Shown here: piece after piece, positions 32,243 to 40,869 of the stretch
How positions within the stretch are numbered: the stretch's first letter is position 1
Layout of the letters: each line of letters starts with the position of its first letter
NCBI GenBank assembly: GCA_947179485.1
Contig: OX359249.1
Coordinates: 6,324,001 to 6,388,000 of the forward strand
Reading direction: 5' to 3'
DNA length: 64,000 nt
DNA from: Allacma fusca
Taxonomy: Eukaryota > Arthropoda > Collembola > Symphypleona > Sminthuridae
Position numbers and translations under genes: made by a program
The notes under the pieces: generated by a model
The model's input: the letters and a program-made list of their open reading frames with translations, nothing else
What the model was told of the DNA's origin: nothing
The model's database searches: none

Positions 32243-32457
32243 GGCTTTAAGAACAACCCAAGAATATAGCTTTAAGAACAACCAAAGAATATAACTTTAA
32301 GATCAACCAAAGATAATAGACTTTAAGATATCCACACCAAAGAAAACCAAAAATTAGTTTTAAGAAGCAATCCAGCGCAAGCTATCGTTTTCCACCGCCA
32401 AAACGAGAATGAACCAAAGATCATAGATTAGGTAATAGTATAGTATGTATGTCCATT
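32243..32457 (-). repeat. Truncated 3' LTR of gypsy copy 2
   Basis: It matches 39942-40176 but has one tandem unit fewer and lacks the part equivalent to 40177-40389. It abuts coding sequence directly, so the polypurine tract and U3 were deleted. Confidence 0.8.
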
Positions 32458-32805
32458 TCTTTTTACGGGAAGGATTTCTAAGACATTGGTGAGAGGAAGA
32501 GGAACGGGTGGGAGTTGGAGTTGGGACATCTGGACAGTTATAAGAGGAATGGAGGAGAGATCAGCAAGAGGATTATTGTTGGTAAAGGATGGGATTTCGG
32601 GAAGATAGTCAATAAGGTCAACAGGGGTCGGTGAGTCAGGTGGTGAACAGTCAGAGTCAGTCAAATACAGGTCACGTCTATCGTTCAGGTTCACAATAAT
32701 TTCAGTAGGAGCTGGTGATTGAGGATTCTCTTCAGGAGTCGAGAGAACAGGATAGGATGAGGGAATGTCCGGGTCCATAGCCATTAAGTCAGCAATTGAG
32801 TCCAT
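32428..32805 (-). CDS. ORF3 of gypsy copy 2 (env position, proline-rich), 3' end lost
   Basis: Begins MDSIADLMAMDPDIPSSYP right after TTTTTCTGATTTACAG, a strong 3' splice-site-like stretch. It is rich in P, D, S and L (DSDCSPPDSPTPVDL). Homologous to ORF3 of copy 3. The last residues (about HTYYTIT) come from LTR sequence joined by the deletion. No envelope features (signal peptide, furin site, clear membrane anchor) are seen; function unknown. Confidence 0.6.
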   Translation of the reverse strand: MDSIADLMAMDPDIPSSYPVLSTPEENPQSPAPTEIIVNLNDRRDLYLTDSDCSPPDSPTPVDLIDYLPEIPSFTNNNPLADLSSIPLITVQMSQLQLPPVPLPLTNVLEILPVKRNGHTYYTIT

Positions 32806-35800
32806 CTGTAAATCAGAAAAACAAAACAAATTAACTTTAGGCATAATTTTACGGCTACTACGTCTGGGGGTAAAGGAATAATCAGGAAAGTGAGATTTTC
32901 GAGTATTCCAGGATTAATATAGGATTTTGGTGTTTCAGGGGTCTTAAAGATTCTCGAAAAAGATTCAGAGAAATCTGGAGTAACCTCTGGAGGATTTGGT
33001 GGTACAATTTCTAGTGAGTGAAATTTCGGTTCTCGCTTCTTAAAGGAGATAATTTTAGATGGACTGGGCGGTGGAGTTAAATCTCGTTGAATAAAATGTT
33101 TTAAATGTTGGACATGGGCTTTACGGATTTTATGTAAGGAAAGGGGACGCTTATCTTGAACTAAATAAGTTACTTGGTTTAACTTTTCTAATATAATATA
33201 GGGACCTTTCCAAGCGGGTAGAAACTTATCTACAAAGCCTGACTTTCTCTGGAATTCTGCAACTAAGACTAATTCGCCTAATGAAAGTTCTATTGGGGGA
33301 TGGGAAATGTCATAAACTATTTTAGATTTGTGTCTGGATTCATCAGTATTCTTACAAGCTATCTGAGAAGCAAAGTGGACTCGTTTACTAATTGGGATTT
33401 TATCAATGTCATCTTGACGCCATATTAGGGAAGGAAACAACTTATCACATGGTAAAATGGGATCTCGACCGTGCATTAAGAAATAAGGGGAGAATTTTGA
33501 AATAGAATGCTGAGTGGTATTATGGGCAAATACTGCAGAGGGCAACCAGGTTTCCCACTGATCATGTTTATCTGAGAGAAATTTGGAAATAACCCTTTTT
33601 ATCGTACCAATATGACGCTCAGTCAAACCATTAACATTATGGGCTTGGGGAGGAGTAACATGTAAATTAATGTGGAAATCAGAACAAAATTTTTGAAAAG
33701 CAATAGAAGTAAAGATTGTTGAGGGGTCAGAAATTAATAAATTGGGAATTCCGTGACGATAAATCAAAATTTCTAAGAGAACTTTAACTGCTTCATAACT
33801 ATTTTGTTTGGGAATGGGTTTTACATCTACAAATCTAGTTAAATGATCTACGCAGATTAGGTAATAAATATTACCACTGGGACTTTCGGGAAAAGGGCCT
33901 ACAAAATCTATACCACAAGTTTCAAAGGGGATTTTAGGAGAGGGAAACGGAATTAATGGACCATGTGTAGGGAAGTTTCTCTGATTATAAAGTTGACAGG
34001 TATAACACGAATCTACGTATTTGTGAACATCTTTTGACATTTGGGGCCAAAAATAACGGGACCTAATTGTACTTAGAGTTTTATGAACTCCGAAATGACC
34101 TCCTGCAGGTGAATCATGAACACATTTAATTAACTCACTACGGGAAACTTTAGGAATACATAGTTTCCATAGCCTGTCACCTACCTTATTATAAGCTTTA
34201 TAAACTAGACCGTCAATAATATTAAAATCTGGATACTTATCATCTAAAGGGGAAGTATTTCTATTTTTATGGATTAAAATAGGAAGAGTAAAGAGGTCTT
34301 CTCGCTGTTTATACAATACTTCACTAAGAGGGGAAAGGTATTTGTCCTCCAAATTAATATTGTAGAGGTAAGTGGATAATTCGGGGTAATCAGTTTCTCT
34401 ATCTGGGGCAGGATATACAGAAGCTCTGGATAAAGCATCAACATTAGAGTTTAAAATTCCTTTCTTATAACGGATGGTAAAATTATAGGGTTGAAGGGTA
34501 AGACTCCATCTACATAATCTACCTTTTAATTGCTTGGAGGTCATCAGAAAAGTTAGGGAATTATGATCAGTAACTACAGTAAACTCACGACCATAAAGAT
34601 AGGGATGGAAATGTTTTACTGATTCAACTACGGCAAGGGCTTCTAATTCAGTGACGTGATAATTAACTTCATGTTTATTCAAGGAACGGGAATAATAAGC
34701 TATGGGGTGTTCAGTGTTATTTTGAATTTGAGAGAGACAACTAGATATACCTTCGTAGCTAGCGTCACAAGTTAAAGTTACAGGACAATTTTCATCAAAA
34801 TGGGCAAGGATTGGGGCAGATACTAATCTAGACTTTAATTCTTCAAAGGACTCCTGGCATTTATCACTCCAGACAAACCTAACATTTTTATGGGTAAGGG
34901 CACGTATGGGAGCAGTAATTTTACTAAATTGAAAGACAAATTTACGATAATAGGAACACAGGCAATGGAATCTACGAACGGAATGAATATCTTTAGGAAC
35001 AGGGTATTCTGACATTACTTTAATTTTATCAGGATCAGTTTCAACCCCTTTGCGTGAAATCACATGACCTAAGTATTTCACTTTAGTCATAGCAAATTCA
35101 CACTTCGAAGGTTTGAGAGTTAATCCGGATTCTACAATAAGCTGGAGGACTTGGGCAATATGGGACAAATGATCTTTAAACGATTTAGAATAAACACAAA
35201 TATCATCTAAAAAGCAAATTGCTATGGACCACTTAAGAGATCCTAGCATTTTGTTCATTAAGTTTTGGAAGGTTTGGGGAGCTGAGGCTTGACCAAAGGG
35301 CATACGGTTAAAAGTAAATGTACCGCTGGGGGTTACAAATCCTGAATATTCTTTAACTCTATCGGAGTTTTTAATTTGATGGGAGGCTGATACAAAATCT
35401 AGTTTGGAAATAAACTGGAATCCGGAAAGGGCATCAAAGATAGTATCTTGACGATCTAGGACAAAGCAGGATTTATTACACCGAGAATTTAATTTACGAA
35501 AGTCTATCACCATGCGGAATGTACCATCACTTTTTTTAACTAATAGGGAGGGACTAGTAAAAGGAGAGGTGGTGGGTTCAACCACACCTTGCTCAATTAA
35601 TTTTTGAACTTGCTTATCAAATACCTTACGTTCTAAGGGAGAGACATGGTAAGGACGGGATTGAAAGGGAGTTTTATCCTCGAGTTCGAAATCGTGCTCA
35701 AGTAAATGAGTACATCCGAACTCATCATCAGAAAAGGCAAATGCCTTCCGGTAAAAGGAATGGAGACGCTTGAGCGAACTAACTTCATCTAAATTTAAAT

Positions 35801-36173
35801 GATCTGAGAGGGGCAGGGAATCTATCTGAGGATCAATAGGAAAGTTCCAAGGAACTTCAGGGATAACGGGACTGGAGGCTTCTTGGATATTTAAGCTGTT
35901 AATTGGAATATTATTAAGATTACCATTAAGGGGACCTACTATTTCCGAATTAATATCTAATTTACCAAGATAAGTTTTTGCAGGAAGCTTTATATAATTA
36001 TTAGAGGGGTTTGAAATAGTTAAATATGTTAAATTATTTTCTACAGACAGCAAACAATAAGGAATTAAAATATTATTTTTAAATTGAAGTTGTCGAAAAG
36101 GGAGAAATACAGCATTATGACAACTGGAATAAGTTGAAGAAGCTGAGATTTTAACTGTAGATGAGGGAGGGAT
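32784..36173 (-). CDS. Gypsy copy 2 pol: RT, RNase H, integrase
   Basis: About 1090 codons open. RT: LLVKKSDGTFRMVIDFRKLN, MPFGQASAPQTFQ, catalytic CFLDDICVYS. RNase H: TCDASYEGISSCL, VTDHNSL, SNVDALSRA. Integrase: zinc finger HDSPAGGHFGVH with CYTC, core residues in GIDFVGPFP, ISDPSTIF and NGLTERHIG. GPY/F-like end: WKGPYIILEKLNQVTYL. It copies RNA into DNA and inserts it. The last ~20 codons drift out of the frame that copy 3 uses, pointing to a frameshift near 32900. Confidence 0.95.
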   Translation of the reverse strand: MPPSSTVKISASSTYSSCHNAVFLPFRQLQFKNNILIPYCLLSVENNLTYLTISNPSNNYIKLPAKTYLGKLDINSEIVGPLNGNLNNIPINSLNIQEASSPVIPEVPWNFPIDPQIDSLPLSDHLNLDEVSSLKRLHSFYRKAFAFSDDEFGCTHLLEHDFELEDKTPFQSRPYHVSPLERKVFDKQVQKLIEQGVVEPTTSPFTSPSLLVKKSDGTFRMVIDFRKLNSRCNKSCFVLDRQDTIFDALSGFQFISKLDFVSASHQIKNSDRVKEYSGFVTPSGTFTFNRMPFGQASAPQTFQNLMNKMLGSLKWSIAICFLDDICVYSKSFKDHLSHIAQVLQLIVESGLTLKPSKCEFAMTKVKYLGHVISRKGVETDPDKIKVMSEYPVPKDIHSVRRFHCLCSYYRKFVFQFSKITAPIRALTHKNVRFVWSDKCQESFEELKSRLVSAPILAHFDENCPVTLTCDASYEGISSCLSQIQNNTEHPIAYYSRSLNKHEVNYHVTELEALAVVESVKHFHPYLYGREFTVVTDHNSLTFLMTSKQLKGRLCRWSLTLQPYNFTIRYKKGILNSNVDALSRASVYPAPDRETDYPELSTYLYNINLEDKYLSPLSEVLYKQREDLFTLPILIHKNRNTSPLDDKYPDFNIIDGLVYKAYNKVGDRLWKLCIPKVSRSELIKCVHDSPAGGHFGVHKTLSTIRSRYFWPQMSKDVHKYVDSCYTCQLYNQRNFPTHGPLIPFPSPKIPFETCGIDFVGPFPESPSGNIYYLICVDHLTRFVDVKPIPKQNSYEAVKVLLEILIYRHGIPNLLISDPSTIFTSIAFQKFCSDFHINLHVTPPQAHNVNGLTERHIGTIKRVISKFLSDKHDQWETWLPSAVFAHNTTQHSISKFSPYFLMHGRDPILPCDKLFPSLIWRQDDIDKIPISKRVHFASQIACKNTDESRHKSKIVYDISHPPIELSLGELVLVAEFQRKSGFVDKFLPAWKGPYIILEKLNQVTYLVQDKRPLSLHKIRKAHVQHLKHFIQRDLTPPPSPSKIISFKKREPKFHSLEIVPPNPPEVTPDFSESFSRIFKTPETPKSYINPGILENLTFLIIPLPPDVVAVKLCLKLICFVFLIYRWTQLLT

Positions 36174-36850
36174 CTATATAGGGTAAATTGTCTGAAGATA
36201 CGCTTTAGGCAAAGGAATCTGTGGTTGGGAAGTTAAAAGAATAGATACGGTCTGGGTATAAGAATCGAGGGTATTGTTATTAATGGGAGCCTTAATGGTC
36301 CTAGTATCTACATTTAAAGAACAGGTACAAGGAGTATTTAAAATATCTGTAGATGAAGGGAAAGTCAATAAATTCGTACCAAAATTAATCGTAGCTTTAT
36401 TTAAATGTAAGAAATCATATCCTATAATTACGGGATATGAAGAGTTGGGGACAATTAAGAATTTCCACAACAAAAAGTAATTATTTATTAAGACTGGGAG
36501 TTCAACTCTATGTGTAATTACTAATTTCTGGTCTGACTTAACTGCGAGGCAGAGATGAATAGAAATATCTAAAGGGGTAGCAGTACTTTGAGCAGTGAGA
36601 GGAAGGGTTTTAAAGAAATCTAGACTAATCACACACACAGCTGCTCCAGAATCTATCATACCTTGCCTATCCAGAAAGGCTATAGTAAATGGGTAAACAC
36701 AGTAACCTAGAATTAATCAGAGTAGCATCTAAATCATAAATTTCACCTAATTCCGAATAATGAGAACTATCATAAATAAAGGAGTCCACACAATTAAAAT
36801 AAAGCGGGGTTTCAATAGAATGAGCCATAACATCAGCCTGGTTAACCCGT
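36174..36850 (-). pseudogene. Protease region of gypsy copy 2 pol
   Basis: Retropepsin with active-site DSG (MIDSGAAVCVISLDFF). An extra T near 36692 breaks the frame upstream of the active site, and a TAG at about 36174 separates it from the RT ORF. Otherwise the frame carries into the long pol ORF. Confidence 0.88.
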
Positions 36851-36873
36851 AATTCCAGGCTTATTGGTTTAAC
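36835..36873 (-). promoter_or_regulatory. Predicted -1 ribosomal frameshift signal, gag-pol (copy 2)
   Basis: On the minus strand, slippery G TTA AAC (36867-36873, in gag frame) is followed after 5 nt by a 7-bp stem, AGCCTGG (36855-36861) with CCAGGCT (36835-36841), around a 13-nt loop. Pol continues in the -1 frame through this region. The gag stop TAA is inside the spacer/stem. Confidence 0.65.
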
Positions 36874-37781
36874 TGCTGATGACGGGAATTATTATTTTGG
36901 GACATGAGAGAAGGAATAGCTTGATTATTTGGGGCTCTATTAGACAAGGGCCTATCAGATTGATTCCGTCAGTTCTGGGAGCTACCTTGATTATTGTTAC
37001 CAAGACTGGGAAGCTCATGACGCTGGACGAAATTCTGGGCTTGGAAGCTAGGCATGTAATCATTTTTCATGGCATGGCAATTTCTCATGATATGACCCTC
37101 ACGATTACAATAACCACAAAGCACCTTGGGTACTTGTGATGTGGGAAGGGGTGGAGGAGGAACATGGGGATTATACAATTCTGAATGAGTGAGGGAATTG
37201 GAAATTGGGATAGGAACTGTAGGCTTAGAGAAAAGTACAAAATTTGGGTCCTCACTATTGCACTTTAATTCCCTGAGGAAATCAGGGACGGTACCTGTAG
37301 ACCCAATAGTCCTACGAATAGTATGGGAAAGCTGGGTAGGTAGACCCTTGAGCAGATAACGCAACTGGTCATCATCACTCATACCAGGTTTCATTCTCCG
37401 AAAGAGACTCAGCTTGTCAGTGACATAGTCAATGGGATCCTCACTACCAAATCTGAAATTACGGGACTTGTTCAGATTCTTTGCTATACGGGAATAATCC
37501 TCTTCAGGGAAATAATCAGCTAGTTCTCTCTTAAATTTACTATATATGGACTTGGATGACTGAGCAGTAAGGGCTGCAGTATACAAATGGGAGTAACAGG
37601 TCCACCAACTACTGGCAGTACCCACCAATACTTTACCAACATTACGTAACCGCCAGAACTCATCCAATCTATAATGGAGAGCTATTTCCTCAAAGGAGGA
37701 CAACCATGCTTGGGCTGAGGATTTGCCATCATAAGTAGGGAGATCCTTAAATATTTGGGATACCGAAATATTATATGCCAT
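36861..37781 (-). pseudogene. Gag of gypsy copy 2, one nonsense codon
   Basis: Starts MAYNISVSQIFKDLPTYDG; contains SSWWTCYSHLY, the FGSEDPIDYVTDKLSLFRRM stretch and one CCHC knuckle, CGYCNREGHIMRNC. A TGA replaces the tryptophan codon (TGG in copies 1 and 3) at 36967-36969. After it the frame continues to the TAA at 36861. Particle protein. Confidence 0.9.
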
Positions 37782-38072
37782 AATTATAAAGAGCCAGATA
37801 TTTAAATTTAAATAATTGCAATGTATCGTAATTAGTGTAATTGCGAGTGTGGATGCTAACTTTAGCTGACCACTATGTAAATGTGTAGAGGGATACTTCA
37901 AGTTAATTCAAATCAAATTAATAAAGTAAAGTAGACAAACCAGTTGACCACTCGCTTGGCTTGGAGTAGGTACAGACAACACTCAACTACCACCAGAAGG
38001 TAAGGAACGGATTGGATTAAGGATAGGAACACACAAGTAATTCACATTAAATCAATAAAATCTTACAATGAT

Positions 38073-38294
38073 TTATAACTCCGGGTTGGTCTTCAAGAAC
38101 CTCGACAAATCTTCAGAAATTAGAATTGGAATGCGTCTAGGAAATCTACGGCTATCCACCGTTACCGTTCTTGCCAGATGATTTGTAACGACTATTACCA
38201 GTCTAAAATAAAAGTATACACAATTATAGGTGACGTCAGTTTCTAAATAAAAGGTCCATTCGATGTCAAAACTGTCCGTCTCGAGGTTATTCAT
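38073..38294 (-). CDS. Pre-gag ORF (ORF0) of gypsy copy 2, intact
   Basis: 73 codons, starting MNNLETDSFDIEW and ending SEDLSRFLKTNPEL. The start was chosen because the homologous ORF of copy 3 begins with the same MNN. Conserved words against copies 1 and 3 are IEW, VTIVNH-like, RRxPRRIPILI and DLSRFLK. GTAAGATTT, a donor-like site, lies seven nt beyond the stop. No known retroelement protein is recognised; function unknown. Confidence 0.6.
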   Translation of the reverse strand: MNNLETDSFDIEWTFYLETDVTYNCVYFYFRLVIVVTNHLARTVTVDSRRFPRRIPILISEDLSRFLKTNPEL

Positions 38295-38359
38295 GAATAC
38301 AATTAAATTGGTTAAGTATATCCGTGACAATTCTAAATTACCAATTGTCAAAATCAATT

Positions 38360-39400
38360 TTCAAACATTAATTAAAATCAATACTTCCAATTCCTAGATT
38401 AAATTCAAATTCTCTAAACAGGATTCAAAGCTGAAATTAAAATAGAGGACAATATTATGAATCTAGATCAGTATGGCAAAGCACTAATCCAAACAATAAA
38501 TCCCTACTCAGAATCAAAATTCGATTCAATATACACAATCTGAATCTAAATTACAAACCAAATTTCAATACAAATCACTATCAAATTTTAAATTCCCCAA
38601 TCTGAATCTAAATTATAAGAACAAAATGAAATCCAGGTATTAAAATCAAATACCACTCATCAGATCTCAATTTAATCCAGAATCTAATCCAATTCCAAAC
38701 TCCAATAATCAGAATCTAAATTACAAACCGAATTTCTCAATACATAAATTATAATATGAAACAATACTCCAATCTCACAGCCAGTTTTAAATTATATTGG
38801 ATAAGCAAAACTCAGTTCAATATTCACAATTTGAATTCAAATTACAATCTGAATTGAATTACAACATCAATCTTAAATTGCCTGAATCAAATCCTACTTC
38901 AAATTCAAATTCTATAATTCAGTTATAAATTCCAATTCTACTATCAAATCCTAATTTCAATTGTAAAAACATCCAAAATCAAGGTTATCTATTGTAAATC
39001 AAAGCCACGAAACATATTTATACAAAAATACCTCATTAATAAATTCAACAAAATATTCAAATCCAAATCAATGTTATCAATCAGTTCTCAATCAATTATC
39101 TATATCACAACCTCAAATCCTAATTCCAAAATTAAAAATCAAATCCAATAACAAAATTTAAATATCCCTGTAAGTCCGTAATTATTATTTAAATCAATGC
39201 TCTCATTATCAAAATCAATAATACAAATCAAACTTTAAGATCCGATACTTATTACCAATCCAAACTCATAATTAGATCATATCAATCATCATCCATATTT
39301 AAAATGCAGTTCATTAATCAGACCAAAACATTAATCAGGTTATAAATAATCCAATCATGAATATCATCCAATAATAGTAATTACGAGTTGAAACTGTTGA
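38360..39400 (-). repeat. Degenerate AT-rich leader repeats of gypsy copy 2
   Basis: About 1 kb of words like TTGATTTGAATTTG on the minus strand, with G far more common than C on the sense strand. Same position as in copies 1 and 3. Confidence 0.6.
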
Positions 39401-39941
39401 AAGGCGAACGATTAGTCACAGAAGCACCTGAAGTAGATAGATGGAAGGAAAACGGTGGTTTTCTAGTGTGGGAATGAGAAAATCCAGAGTGCCAAGAATT
39501 GGTCAAGTCCACAATGTTGGTAGATGTTGAATGACGTCAGGGATTAGCTGAGTTTATAAAGGAAACAATTGTTACTATAGTAAATTCAAAGGAAATTAAT
39601 ATTGCATGAATGGCATAAATACCGGTTTGATGAGGACCAGGACAGGGAAAAACCAATGGAAAATGTATAATTTGACTTTATTTAATAATATAATTATATT
39701 TTTATAATATTATTCTGAGTACCTGATAACTAGTCATACAATTGTACCTGTTGTAGTCGGATGATGGAGAATATGGTGATAAGATGGAGACGATAAATAT
39801 GATGATAAGTATAAAAAGGACGATACCCCGCACCTTAAGATTGTTGAAGAACTGAGAGGAGGAAAATATTCGGAGGAGGCCAAGAGAGTACTTTTCAGAA
39901 ATAGGTTAAGTATTTATTAAACTCGAACAACCAAAGATAAT

Positions 39942-40389
39942 GGCTTTAAGAACAACCCAAGAATATAGCTTTAAGAACAACCAAAGAATATAACTTTAAG
40001 ATCAACCAAAGATAATAGACTTTAAGATCAACCAAAGATAATAGACTTTAAGATATCCACACCAAAGAAAACCAAAAATTAGTTTTAAGAAGCAATCCAG
40101 CGCAAGCTATCAATTTCCACCGCCAAAACGAGAATGAACCAAAGATCATAGATTAGGTAATAGTATAGTATGTATGTCCATATTTTGTCATATTAGGTCA
40201 TTAGGATAGGTTAGGGAAGATGGATGAGGAAAAGAAGATGTGAAAAAGGAGGGAAGTGAGGGGATTGGAGAAGGTTTTGGGAGTTGAGAGGGAGAGAATA
40301 GGATTGGGTGTTGGGGTGCTTGCGGTATGGTAAAGGTATCAGCGCGGAGCGCGATACCAGTTACCATGCCACAAGCATCTACACTGACA
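39942..40389 (-). repeat. 5' LTR and tandem-repeat region of gypsy copy 2
   Basis: It starts at 40389 with TGTCAGTGTAG. Hairpin GGTATC-(A)-GCGC / GCGC-GATACC at 40335-40358. Further in are 24-26 bp tandem units (GATCAACCAAAGATAATAG on the plus strand). 39942-40176 is repeated at 32243-32457. The inner LTR boundary is uncertain; AATAAA lies further in. Confidence 0.75.
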
Positions 40390-40860
40390 ATATGCATTTC
40401 TCGGGTACAATTATAGTTTTGCATTTTGGCAATCCTGCCACTCCAAACCGGCTCTTGTATAATTCCGGATCTTTTTGCCCCGAGAAACTGTCGAACGTCA
40501 GAAGAAAGTCCGCGCCAGCATTCACTTTGACAACGTTGTCCAGAAAATATACAACGTGTGACTTTGTCAATTTGCCGGAGGCGCTGCAAGTTACCGTCAA
40601 ATTATACCGAAAATAGTTTCCTTTACTCTCGTACCCATTTTCCCACCAACCTCTTGAAGGCAAACGAAGAAGTTTCCTACGATTTCTCCTGCCATATTTA
40701 TTATGGGTTGCACAGTGTATGAGTGGGTGGCCGCATTTTTGGGCGAATAACCGAAACCGAATGTCATCCGCTCACCCTGAAATGAGAGGGTCCTTGCACC
40801 AATCAATTCGTACTCGACACCTGTTTGATCAGTCGACAAGATGAGTTCCTCCGAGTAGTT
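40390..40860 (-). pseudogene. Unrecognised coding exon cut by gypsy copy 2
   Basis: Two overlapping frames (40597-40855 and 40390-40663) read as one protein with a one-base shift near 40655. The first contains ELIGARTLSFQGERMTFGFG, the second KGNYFRYNLTVTCSASGKL and KVNAGADFLLTFDSFSG. The sequence looks like an extracellular beta-rich domain, but I recognise no family. A CAG acceptor-like site lies near 40890. The frame runs straight into the LTR start at 40389, so the element inserted in or at the edge of the exon. Confidence 0.45.
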
Positions 40861-40869
40861 TTTTTCTCT

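Larger units (their letters stand above)
32243..40389 (-). mobile_element. Ty3/gypsy retrotransposon copy 2, best preserved copy
   Basis: Minus-strand order: 5' LTR (40389 inward), AT-rich leader, pre-gag ORF, gag, pol in -1 frame, ORF3, partial 3' LTR. Pol is open for about 1090 codons. The visible defects are a stop in gag (36967-36969), a one-base shift near 36692 and a stop at about 36174. The 3' LTR has lost its U3 part, so no target duplication can be read. Confidence 0.93.

Noticed and set aside
37950-37990. TGGTGGTAGTTG near 37994 considered as the gypsy primer binding site
   Set aside because: It starts with TGG but lies about 2 kb inside the element, not next to the LTR, and I cannot match it to a tRNA end.
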